From: Deltaproteobacteria bacterium
GTDB lineage: Bacteria > Desulfobacterota > Desulfofervidia > Desulfofervidales > DG-60
NCBI GenBank assembly: GCA_021163945.1
Contig: JAGGTC010000043.1
Location: 1-18,988, forward strand
DNA length: 18,988 nucleotides
Direction: 5' to 3'
Positions 1-6,118 of this stretch are shown piece by piece. Numbering within the stretch: the first letter of the stretch is position 1; each line of letters begins with the position of its first letter. The notes under the pieces are model-generated. The model did not search any database and had not been told where the DNA came from. It saw nothing but the letters and a program-made list of their open reading frames with translations. The position numbers and the translations under genes were made by a program.

Positions 1-1
1 C

Positions 2-184
2 ATTCCTATAAATCTTGCTGGAGTAGCGGCCATATCCCTGCCTTGTGCCTTTAGCAAAGGTGGATTGCCTATTGGGGTGCAGCTCATAGGCCCCCACTTT
101 TCAGAAGGGTTGCTATTTAATGTAGCCTATAACATTGAACAGAGTTTAGGCATTTATAATAAAAAGCCCCCACTTGATTATTAG
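2..184 (+). CDS. gatA: Asp/Glu-tRNA amidotransferase subunit A, C-terminal end (partial)
   Basis: The 5' part lies outside the window; 60 codons and a TAG stop remain. The tail contains NLAGVAAISLPCAFSKGGLP followed by IGVQLIGPHFSEGLLF, the usual C-terminal signature of the GatA amidase subunit (N-L-A-G, P-C, G-L-P-I-G-Q-L-I-G). GatA releases ammonia from glutamine so that the GatCAB complex can convert Glu-tRNA(Gln) or Asp-tRNA(Asn) to the amide form in the cytoplasm. The catalytic Lys-Ser-Ser region is not visible here. Other amidase-signature enzymes share this C-terminal motif, but the sequence fits GatA best. The gene ends 58 bases before a GC hairpin and faces the minus-strand gene at 271-768. 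Confidence 0.85.
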   Translation: MPINLAGVAAISLPCAFSKGGLPIGVQLIGPHFSEGLLFNVAYNIEQSLGIYNKKPPLDY

Positions 185-241
185 TAATAATTTGGGATAT
201 TGAGAAGTTAAAAAGTGACTTTGGCATTTGCAAAATGGGGT

Positions 242-258
242 CTGGGGCGAAGCCCCAG
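242..258. terminator. GC-rich hairpin between convergent genes
   Basis: A 7-bp perfect inverted repeat, CTGGGGC-GAA-GCCCCAG, sits between the stop codons of gatA (plus) and the 165-residue gene (minus). No U-run follows on either strand, so it is not a classical intrinsic terminator. Position and stability suggest a shared transcription stop or mRNA end-protection element. The GGGGC-GAA-GCCCC core could also be a scattered small repeat. Confidence 0.4.
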
Positions 259-270
259 TGTAAAACAGCG

Positions 271-768
271 CTATAATTTGCATAATCTAGTTGATTTTCC
301 CTCTTCCACCTCTAGTATTAGTTGCAGACACTCAAAGACAACATTTTTTGCTAAAGGGTCAAGGTGATTCTCTAACCACTGAATAAATCTCTTAAATTTG
401 GCCTCTGGTAATTCCTTTTTTGCCAGCCACAGTTCCTCTGACACAGCAAAGATGTGAGACTCTTCATATCTAATGCTGGCCCTTACCCCCTCCCGCCACT
501 CATGATATACCACATACCTCCTAAATTCCTCAGGGACAATGTCTTCAATAAAGATCATCAAATCGTCACTGAATATATTTTCTGGGTGTTTTTTTATTGA
601 GATCCCCAAAAATTGCCTCATTTCTCTATAAGGAGGTGGCAGTTTTTCTTTGTTTATCACTATATACTCTACTTCCTCCCCAAAGAATGTCTCCCTTTTT
701 CTTTGGGCGCTTTCCCATATCTGAGAGAATAATTTGTGCCTTTCTTTCTCTTCATTTACCTTAATCAT
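271..768 (-). CDS. Hypothetical protein, 165 aa
   Basis: I do not recognise this family. The product is a soluble, charged, apparently cytoplasmic protein with no signal peptide and no membrane segment. Residues 1-30 are rich in Lys/Glu/Arg and probably helical. The most distinctive part is around residues 85-115, where YHEWREG is followed by an Arg-Tyr-Glu-Glu-Ser-His stretch; the His/Glu spacing could bind a metal, but no known protease motif is complete. The ATG is preceded by AAAGG at very short spacing. The gene is convergent with gatA and divergent from the first cytochrome, with only 47 bases between the two starts, so their promoters must lie in or near that gap. Codon use resembles the neighbours. 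Confidence 0.6.
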   Translation of the reverse strand: MIKVNEEKERHKLFSQIWESAQRKRETFFGEEVEYIVINKEKLPPPYREMRQFLGISIKKHPENIFSDDLMIFIEDIVPEEFRRYVVYHEWREGVRASIRYEESHIFAVSEELWLAKKELPEAKFKRFIQWLENHLDPLAKNVVFECLQLILEVEEGKSTRLCKL

Positions 769-815
769 GCCTTTACTTTATCTATGCATTTGATAATAAT
801 TCACTATCCTTAAAA

Positions 816-2582
816 ATGAAAGAAAAGGTAGCTATCTTTTTGATCCTCATTTTGGTTCTTTTTCTTATTTATAAAGAAAAACAAAGGCATATAACAGGGC
901 CTCCGCCCAAAGAGAGGTGCCTTTTTTGTCACAAAGACATAACAGACCCTGATACCTCACACCCCATATCTGCATTTGGCTGTTATAAGTGCCATCTAGG
1001 AAATCCCTTTTCCTTAGATAAAAAGAGGGCACACTTTACCATGGTAAAAAACCCAGCAGACCTCTCTGTTGCAAATCGAACATGTGGGAGGGCAGGTTGC
1101 CATCCAGACATTGTCTCTAGGGTAAAGAAGAGCATTATGGCCACAAACAAGGGGATATTAAAGACGCTTCTTTATCTATGGGAGGGCAAGGATATTGATA
1201 TTGATGTAACTAGCCTTTTTTTAGGGAATATAAGAAAAGGCCTAGCCCTAGGACACTATATGAAGATGTGTGGTGGTTGCCACCTTTGGAAAAGGAGGTG
1301 GGACTTTCCAGGTGAAATAGGAAGGAGGGGTGGGGGCTGCTCTGATTGCCACATAATAGACTACCTAAGGCCCATAAAGAAGGAACACCCAAAGATGACC
1401 ACCAGGATTCCCTCAGAAAACTGCACTAAGTGCCACAATAGGTCGGCCAGGATAGGGCTTTCCTATTTTGGCAAATTTGAGTCAGAGGGATATGGGACGC
1501 CCTATAGAGGCAGGTGGTTAAATACGAGAAGGCTTTCTGGGAATAGATTCTTTATAAATCTACCTGCAGACATCCACTACAAAAAGGCAAATATGGAGTG
1601 TATAGACTGTCATACAGAAAAGGAGCTTATGGGAGATGGAAATGACTATGCCCACCTAAAAGGGCAAATTGAGATCTCTTGTAATGACTGTCACTTGCCC
1701 AAATTTAAAGAGGCAAAAAGGGGAAGACTGGCTGAAAAATTGGCATTTTTAAATAAAAAGGTACCAAATCCTGTGGGAAAGGAGATAGCCTTTACCAAAA
1801 AGGGAACCCCTATCTACAATCTGCAAAAAGAGGGTAAAGAGATTTTCTTTTACAGAAAAATGGATGGTAAAAGCATAAAAATTACTAAATTTCTTAAGGA
1901 AAAGCCATATCACAATATGAATGGCCACGGGCGGCTTAGCTGTCAGGCGTGCCATAGCCTATGGATGCCACAGTGTTATGGATGCCATGATGAATATATA
2001 AAGGATAAATATCAATACAATTGGATTAAGGGGGAAATAGGCCTAGGAGGGTGGAAGGAGAGGAGGTCGTATATCCGTTTTTTGAGGCCACCTTTGGGGA
2101 TAGACAGCAGTGGTAAGGTCTCCTTATTTTCTCCATGTCAGGTATTTGTTTATGAAAAAGATAAGGTTTTATTTAAGATACTCACCATGACCTCATTTGA
2201 CCCCCATACTACCCAGAGGTCATCTAGGGGCTGTCTAGATTGCCATGGTGACACAAAGACACTGGGATTGGGGGAGGGAATCCTCTATAGGTCTAAATTT
2301 AGGCCTACCTATGATGCCAATAGATCAGGTCTAGGCATTGATTTTCCTCTGGATGCATTTGTTAATATAAAAGGAGAGGCCTTACAGATTACCTCACCTT
2401 ATCCATCTGCTAGGCCGTTTAATAGAGAGGAGATAGAGACTATAAGAAGGGTAAATAGGTGCCTCCCCTGCCACAGCCTCTATGAAGATAAGATTTATAA
2501 GGATTTTAAAGAGAGTATAAAGCGTTTTATGAAAGAAAAGGGGCTACCATGCTGGAAGGTCATAAGGAGATACACGAGGTAG
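816..2582 (+). CDS. Multihaem cytochrome c, 12 haem sites, N-terminal membrane anchor
   Basis: The 588-residue protein begins with Lys-rich residues and one hydrophobic segment (about residues 5-19) without lipobox or clear cleavage site, so it is probably exported and anchored by its N-terminus. It has 11 CXXCH motifs, with the first Cys at residues 35, 56, 152, 175, 203, 262, 289, 376, 387, 473 and 549, plus one CX4CH (CGRAGCH, residues 90-96), giving up to 12 covalent haems. It is paralogous to the cytochrome at 3362-5005: shared features include the YLW segment, C-I-D-C-H-T followed by M-G-D-G, and C-x-A-C-H-x-x-W. It presumably carries electrons on the periplasmic face. No catalytic signature such as a CX2CK or an octahaem nitrite or tetrathionate reductase pattern is evident. 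The partner is unknown; the facing sulfur cluster makes a sulfur-oxidation or disproportionation role plausible but unproved. The ribosome binding site is weak. Confidence 0.85.
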   Translation: MKEKVAIFLILILVLFLIYKEKQRHITGPPPKERCLFCHKDITDPDTSHPISAFGCYKCHLGNPFSLDKKRAHFTMVKNPADLSVANRTCGRAGCHPDIVSRVKKSIMATNKGILKTLLYLWEGKDIDIDVTSLFLGNIRKGLALGHYMKMCGGCHLWKRRWDFPGEIGRRGGGCSDCHIIDYLRPIKKEHPKMTTRIPSENCTKCHNRSARIGLSYFGKFESEGYGTPYRGRWLNTRRLSGNRFFINLPADIHYKKANMECIDCHTEKELMGDGNDYAHLKGQIEISCNDCHLPKFKEAKRGRLAEKLAFLNKKVPNPVGKEIAFTKKGTPIYNLQKEGKEIFFYRKMDGKSIKITKFLKEKPYHNMNGHGRLSCQACHSLWMPQCYGCHDEYIKDKYQYNWIKGEIGLGGWKERRSYIRFLRPPLGIDSSGKVSLFSPCQVFVYEKDKVLFKILTMTSFDPHTTQRSSRGCLDCHGDTKTLGLGEGILYRSKFRPTYDANRSGLGIDFPLDAFVNIKGEALQITSPYPSARPFNREEIETIRRVNRCLPCHSLYEDKIYKDFKESIKRFMKEKGLPCWKVIRRYTR

Positions 2583-2650
2583 AAATGGTCTCTTGTTGAC
2601 AATGTGACCACATTTTCTTATAATGTTGCTACATACAAAGGAGGTAAAGT

Positions 2651-2920
2651 GTGGTAGTTGTAGGTATTAGAGAGTTAAAAAATAACCTGAGTTTCTATCT
2701 TCGGCAGGTTAAGGAAGGTAAACGGATTAGTGTGGCAAATAGAGGGAAGGTAATTGCCATTTTGGTTCCTGCAGAGGAGAGAAAGCTGAATAAGGAACTA
2801 AAAGCGTTACTTGAGGAAGGAATTGCCTCTTGGGGAGGGGGAAAGCCAAAAGGCTCTGCTCATCCGGTGAAGTCTCGAGGACGCCCACTTTCCGAGATTA
2901 TTATTGAGGATCGAAGATGA
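2651..2920 (+). CDS. Type II antitoxin, Phd/YefM-like
   Basis: This 89-residue protein has the Phd/YefM N-terminal fold signature: VGIRELKNNLSFYLRQVKEG, then a beta-hairpin ISVANRGKVIAILVP. That part normally dimerises and binds the operator. The C-terminal half (residues 50-89) is Gly/Pro-rich and probably disordered until it wraps the toxin. The start is GTG at 2651, chosen because AAAGGAGG ends 7 bases before it. The stop overlaps the toxin start in an ATGA, typical of coupled translation at a defined ratio. The pair probably represses its own promoter in the 2583-2650 gap; no clear operator palindrome was seen there. Confidence 0.88.
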   Translation: MVVVGIRELKNNLSFYLRQVKEGKRISVANRGKVIAILVPAEERKLNKELKALLEEGIASWGGGKPKGSAHPVKSRGRPLSEIIIEDRR

Positions 2921-3336
2921 TTCTCTATCTCGATACCAGTGCTTTGGTAAAACTCTATGTTGAGGAAATAGGTTCAAATGAGGTTAAAAAATTAGTAAAA
3001 GCCGCCCAAATTGTATCTACTTCTCGTATTGCCTATGTGGAGGCAAGGGCTGGGTTTGCCAAGAAGCTACGAGAGGGAGAGTTAGATAGGGCTGGCTGGG
3101 GGCAAATTGTTAAGGATTTAGAAATAGATTGGAAGAGCTATTTTATCATGGAGGTCTCAGAGACTTTAACTAAACTCGCTGTAATTTTGGCTGACAAATA
3201 TCCCTTAAGGGGATTTGATGCTATACATCTTGCCTCAGGTCTTCTTTTAAAAAGAAAAACAAAGCTAGATGTCCGATTTTCCTGTTTTGACAAAAAGCTT
3301 AAAGAAGCAGCCCAATCAGAGGGTTTATCTATTTAG
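2917..3336 (+). CDS. vapC: VapC-type PIN-domain toxin ribonuclease
   Basis: A 139-residue PIN-domain protein. The four acidic residues expected at a PIN active site are visible: Asp6 in LDTSALVKLY, Glu42 in AYVEARA, Asp101 in GFDAIHLAS, and Asp125 in CFDKKLKEAA. Proteins of this type are Mg2+-dependent endoribonucleases, often cutting tRNA or rRNA when their antitoxin is degraded. The catalytic set is complete, so the toxin appears functional. It overlaps the upstream antitoxin gene by ATGA. Its stop lies 25 bases before the start of the second cytochrome, so the pair interrupts what looks like a tandem cytochrome locus. Confidence 0.9.
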   Translation: MILYLDTSALVKLYVEEIGSNEVKKLVKAAQIVSTSRIAYVEARAGFAKKLREGELDRAGWGQIVKDLEIDWKSYFIMEVSETLTKLAVILADKYPLRGFDAIHLASGLLLKRKTKLDVRFSCFDKKLKEAAQSEGLSI

Positions 3337-3361
3337 TTGCCTACCTTGGTCATTTAACCCT

Positions 3362-5005
3362 ATGTTTTGGCGTTTAGGTATTTGTATTTTGGTATTTGGT
3401 TTTTTCTTAATGGCCTGTTCTAAAAAGGAGGCCATAAACTATAATGAGTGTCTAAATTGCCACAAGGGCATTGAAAGGATAGAATCACATGAATTTGATT
3501 GCAAAGACTGCCATCTTAAAGAGAAGGTTCCCTTTTTAAAGACACATGATTTCATTATTAGGAATCCATCTGACCCCATTTATGTAAATATATTTTGCGG
3601 AAGGTGTCATGAAGAAGAGATAAAAAATCTAAAAAATTCACTCCATGCCACAATGGCAGGGATCATAAATCAGACCCGCTATCTATGGGGTGCGCAGCCC
3701 TCTGCATCTCCCCCTATATACAGTGCAAATTCTGCATTGAGGCCACTTCCAAGACCAAGTCCTTACCCAAAGGCCCCTAAGGATTTGGTAGATGACTTCT
3801 TAAGGAAAAAGTGCCTCCGCTGCCATATTGGGACAGATGGGTTCCCAGGCCATGGCCTCTATCGTGCATCTGGCTGTGCAGCCTGCCATGTCATTTATAA
3901 TAATGAGGGAAGGTATCTAGGCAGTGATATGGCTATTGAAAAAAATAGGAAGGGATACCCTGAATACCACAATTTCACAAAAAATATACCAAACTCTCAG
4001 TGCCTTCACTGCCATAACTCAAATCATGTAGGGGCTGACTATGAAGGTCTATTTGAACACGATTATGATGAGGCCTACCGCTCCCCTATCCCAACAAACA
4101 TTGTCTATGGCATGGACTACCATCATCTGGCAAGGGACGTCCATGCAGAGGCAGGGCTTTTGTGTATAGATTGCCATACAAAAAAGGATGTTATGGGGGA
4201 TGGCAAAATATATGGGTATGAGCTATCTGTCCCCATGATTAGATGCACTGATTGTCATGGGGGATTTTTAAAAAAAGGACCAGATAAATCACTTTCAAAT
4301 ATTACATATAGATCAGGGAATTTTTATTTTTCTTCAAAAAATGGAAACATTTATAATTTAAAGACATTTTCAAGGGATATAATAAGCCATGCCATATCAT
4401 CCCACAAAAGGTTAAGGTGCAGTGCATGTCATGCACAGTGGTCATTTGGGGACTATGGCCTTAGTGTAATAAGGGAGGATGCCCCAAGTTATAAAAAGTG
4501 GAAGAGGTTAAGATTACAAGCAGACCCTTATTTAGAGACTTTCTTTAAGGATCCAAAAAAATCATTATCCTTAGACATCCTTGATAAAAAGATGAAAATG
4601 GGAATTTGGTTTATGGGCTGGCGCTTTAGAAGATGGGAGTTTATGCCACTTGGCATAGAAAATGGGAAATATGCAATCTTAAGGCCAAAATACCAATATT
4701 TTGTCTCCTATGTCAATAAAGCAGGAAAAGTCATTTTAGATAGTAAAAAGACAAGGTGGGCCTTTATGCCCTATGTGCCACACACAATAAGCCCCTTTGG
4801 GAGAAGATGTGAGGCCTGCCACCTAAATCCTATTGCAGCAGGCCTTGGGATTTTTGAAGAGAAATCAACTGATACAAAGCTTTTTATAGCTGTTTCCCCT
4901 TGCCTACCTAAAATGCGCCTTCTTACAAAAGAAGAACAAAAAAAACTGCTTACTCCTACAAGGAGATTTCAGGTAATGAGATTTTTGTCCCTTACCACCA
5001 ACTGA
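3362..5005 (+). CDS. Multihaem cytochrome c lipoprotein, 10 haem sites
   Basis: The frame is open back to 3269, inside the toxin gene, but the ATG at 3362 is preferred because it gives a clean lipoprotein signal: MFWRLG, a hydrophobic core, then the lipobox LMAC with Cys19. Ser at +2 suggests the outer membrane. The 547-residue product has ten CXXCH motifs, first Cys at residues 30, 47, 79, 151, 172, 214, 268, 295, 353 and 483. It is a paralogue of the 816-2582 protein. Compared with that protein, the site after C-S-A-C-H-A-Q-W has become DYGLS (no Cys), and the last C-terminal site reads CLPKM at 514-518 instead of CLPCH, so two haems are lost. The region around residues 112-140 is Pro/Ser-rich. 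No strong ribosome binding site precedes the start. The 3' end overlaps the convergent 57-residue gene by 14 bases. Confidence 0.85.
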   Translation: MFWRLGICILVFGFFLMACSKKEAINYNECLNCHKGIERIESHEFDCKDCHLKEKVPFLKTHDFIIRNPSDPIYVNIFCGRCHEEEIKNLKNSLHATMAGIINQTRYLWGAQPSASPPIYSANSALRPLPRPSPYPKAPKDLVDDFLRKKCLRCHIGTDGFPGHGLYRASGCAACHVIYNNEGRYLGSDMAIEKNRKGYPEYHNFTKNIPNSQCLHCHNSNHVGADYEGLFEHDYDEAYRSPIPTNIVYGMDYHHLARDVHAEAGLLCIDCHTKKDVMGDGKIYGYELSVPMIRCTDCHGGFLKKGPDKSLSNITYRSGNFYFSSKNGNIYNLKTFSRDIISHAISSHKRLRCSACHAQWSFGDYGLSVIREDAPSYKKWKRLRLQADPYLETFFKDPKKSLSLDILDKKMKMGIWFMGWRFRRWEFMPLGIENGKYAILRPKYQYFVSYVNKAGKVILDSKKTRWAFMPYVPHTISPFGRRCEACHLNPIAAGLGIFEEKSTDTKLFIAVSPCLPKMRLLTKEEQKKLLTPTRRFQVMRFLSLTTN

Positions 5006-5165
5006 TAACCTTATCGCACTCAAACACCAAATCAATTAGCTCTTCATAATTTACATTTTCCTTATACAACTCAAATGTCTTTGCCTCTTCACCCTCAGAC
5101 ATTATCTCCACCAATTTCTTTACCTCATCGTTTGGCTCTGTTTTGAATATATGTAAGATCTTCAT
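4992..5165 (-). CDS. Small conserved-looking protein, 57 aa, last gene of the sulfur cluster
   Basis: A short frame that is easy to miss: ATG at 5165, TAA at 4994-4992. It begins MKILHIFKTEPNDEVKKL and ends with LIDLVFECDKVISWW. The ribosome binding site GAGGT is well placed before the ATG, and the start lies only 11 bases after the stop of the 104-residue gene, as expected inside an operon. The M-K-I-L-H-I-F-K start and the ending with one Cys (residue 50) followed by V-I-S-W-W resemble a shortened DsrH/TusB-like beta-alpha-beta unit; that fold call is inference. The reported YTD cluster of sulfur disproportionators contains two small hypothetical genes after the dsrE-like gene, and this would be the second. 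Confidence 0.75.
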   Translation of the reverse strand: MKILHIFKTEPNDEVKKLVEIMSEGEEAKTFELYKENVNYEELIDLVFECDKVISWW

Positions 5166-5176
5166 GATTTACCTCG

Positions 5177-5491
5177 CTATCTTCCATATGGAATTACTAA
5201 ATCGTATTCCTTTAATTTTTTTGCGATCTCCTCAGTGGTCAAATATTTATAGCCATGCTTTTCATTTTCCTTTACATTGGAAAATACCTCTTCCTCAAGT
5301 TCATCAGTAAGCATCTCATATCTTTCCTTATATTCTTGATCCTCGGCAACCTCTTTAACCAATTCATGGTCTAAAAGAAAAAAATGACTGTCTATCATCT
5401 CTGCAGCAAGGCCTAAAGTGGATCTTAACGCTTCATGCTGGTCATTTACCACAGTGTTTTCTGCGTGCCTTGCTAAAAATGCTACCTTCAT
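5177..5491 (-). CDS. Hypothetical protein of the YTD sulfur cluster, 104 aa, possibly DsrE/F-like
   Basis: The protein starts MKVAFLARHAENTVV and ends in KKLKEYDLVIPYGR. A strand-forming start, a helical acidic middle (residues 45-80, many Glu/Lys) and a strand-forming end are compatible with a DsrE/DsrF-type alpha/beta fold, but there is no cysteine anywhere, so it cannot carry a persulfide itself. It may be a structural subunit of a complex with the DsrE-like protein. A strong AAGGAGG precedes the ATG. It follows the dsrE-like gene by 10 bases and precedes the 57-residue gene by 11 bases, so the three are surely one transcript. Function not recognised beyond this context. Confidence 0.8.
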   Translation of the reverse strand: MKVAFLARHAENTVVNDQHEALRSTLGLAAEMIDSHFFLLDHELVKEVAEDQEYKERYEMLTDELEEEVFSNVKENEKHGYKYLTTEEIAKKLKEYDLVIPYGR

Positions 5492-5501
5492 AGCCTCCTC
5501 C

Positions 5502-5843
5502 TTAAAGGACTAAATACCGATCTCCCTCTTCAAATTTCAATTCTTCTAACATCTCTGCATGCCTGGCCTGTGTACCAAAGTCCTTTTTGTCTATCCCTGG
5601 TATAGGGGTATTTTCATCTCCCAATTTATGTGCCTTTAGGGAAACCAGACACAAAGACATTTTGCCATGTCCCTCTACTACCTTTGCCAGCTCAGAAAAA
5701 TCATCCCTCTTACACAGGTATGTCCCTCTGTGTGTAAAAAAGATTATAAGTTCCTTTCCCTTTGCCACTGCTGCCTTGGCTATGTTTAAGAGGTGATTCC
5801 AATGCTTGTCAGTAGTAACAAATATCCCAAGTTTTCCCGCCAT
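5502..5843 (-). CDS. DsrE-like sulfurtransferase family protein
   Basis: A 113-residue alpha/beta protein with the DsrE-family order: strand GKLGIFVTT, helix with LLNIAKAAVAKGKE, strand LIIFFTHRGTYLC, then helix and strand ending in MSLCLVSL. Cys44, at the end of the second strand after T-H-R-G-T-Y-L, is the likely persulfide-carrying residue; a second Cys is at 65. DsrE-family proteins relay sulfane sulfur with TusA in the cytoplasm, and this one lies directly after tusA (14 bases) with a GGAGGT ribosome binding site. It is therefore proposed to accept sulfur from, or give it to, TusA. It is too short and divergent to call as DsrE of a DsrEFH complex. Confidence 0.85.
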   Translation of the reverse strand: MAGKLGIFVTTDKHWNHLLNIAKAAVAKGKELIIFFTHRGTYLCKRDDFSELAKVVEGHGKMSLCLVSLKAHKLGDENTPIPGIDKKDFGTQARHAEMLEELKFEEGDRYLVL

Positions 5844-5857
5844 TTTTTACCTCCAGA

Positions 5858-6097
5858 TTAGCCTTTTTTAATGTAGAACTTGAAAACGCCATTCTCCTCG
5901 TCTATTCCTAAAAGTTCATCCCCCAGCTTTTTCAGTGTACCTGGTAAGTCATTTTTTGTCCCTGGGTCTGTCCCAATGGCCAGGAGTATTTGTCCAGACT
6001 TCATCTTCTTTAGCTGTCCCTTTATTTTTATTGTTGGCATAGGACAACTTAGACCTTTAAGGTCAAGAGTTACATCAGGTTTTACATCTATTGCCAT
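5858..6097 (-). CDS. tusA: TusA-family sulfur carrier protein
   Basis: A 79-residue protein with the TusA/SirA signature LDLKGLSCPMPTIKIKGQLK; Cys18 in the CPxP motif carries the persulfide. The remainder, with GQILLAIGTDPGTKNDLP and a final strand, completes the usual beta-alpha-beta-alpha-beta-beta fold. TusA proteins distribute sulfane sulfur in the cytoplasm, for tRNA thiolation or, in sulfur oxidisers and disproportionators, to the energy pathway. Sitting 20 bases after the transporter gene yedE, it probably receives the sulfur that the transporter delivers. The ribosome binding site AAGGAGGT is strong. In a cluster with yedE and dsrE, a catabolic role is more likely than tRNA modification, but that is inference. 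Confidence 0.93.
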   Translation of the reverse strand: MAIDVKPDVTLDLKGLSCPMPTIKIKGQLKKMKSGQILLAIGTDPGTKNDLPGTLKKLGDELLGIDEENGVFKFYIKKG

Positions 6098-6118
6098 CTT
6101 TTACCTCCTTATTTCTTT

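Noticed and set aside
772..799. Possible promoter for the first cytochrome (TTTACT, 16 bases, TAATAA)
   Set aside because: Both boxes are weak and such pairs arise often in AT-rich gaps; not enough to list as a feature.
3269..3361. Upstream extension of the second cytochrome into the toxin gene
   Set aside because: It adds 31 residues without similarity, spoils the signal peptide, and lies inside the conserved PIN C-terminus; ATG 3362 gives a proper lipoprotein signal.
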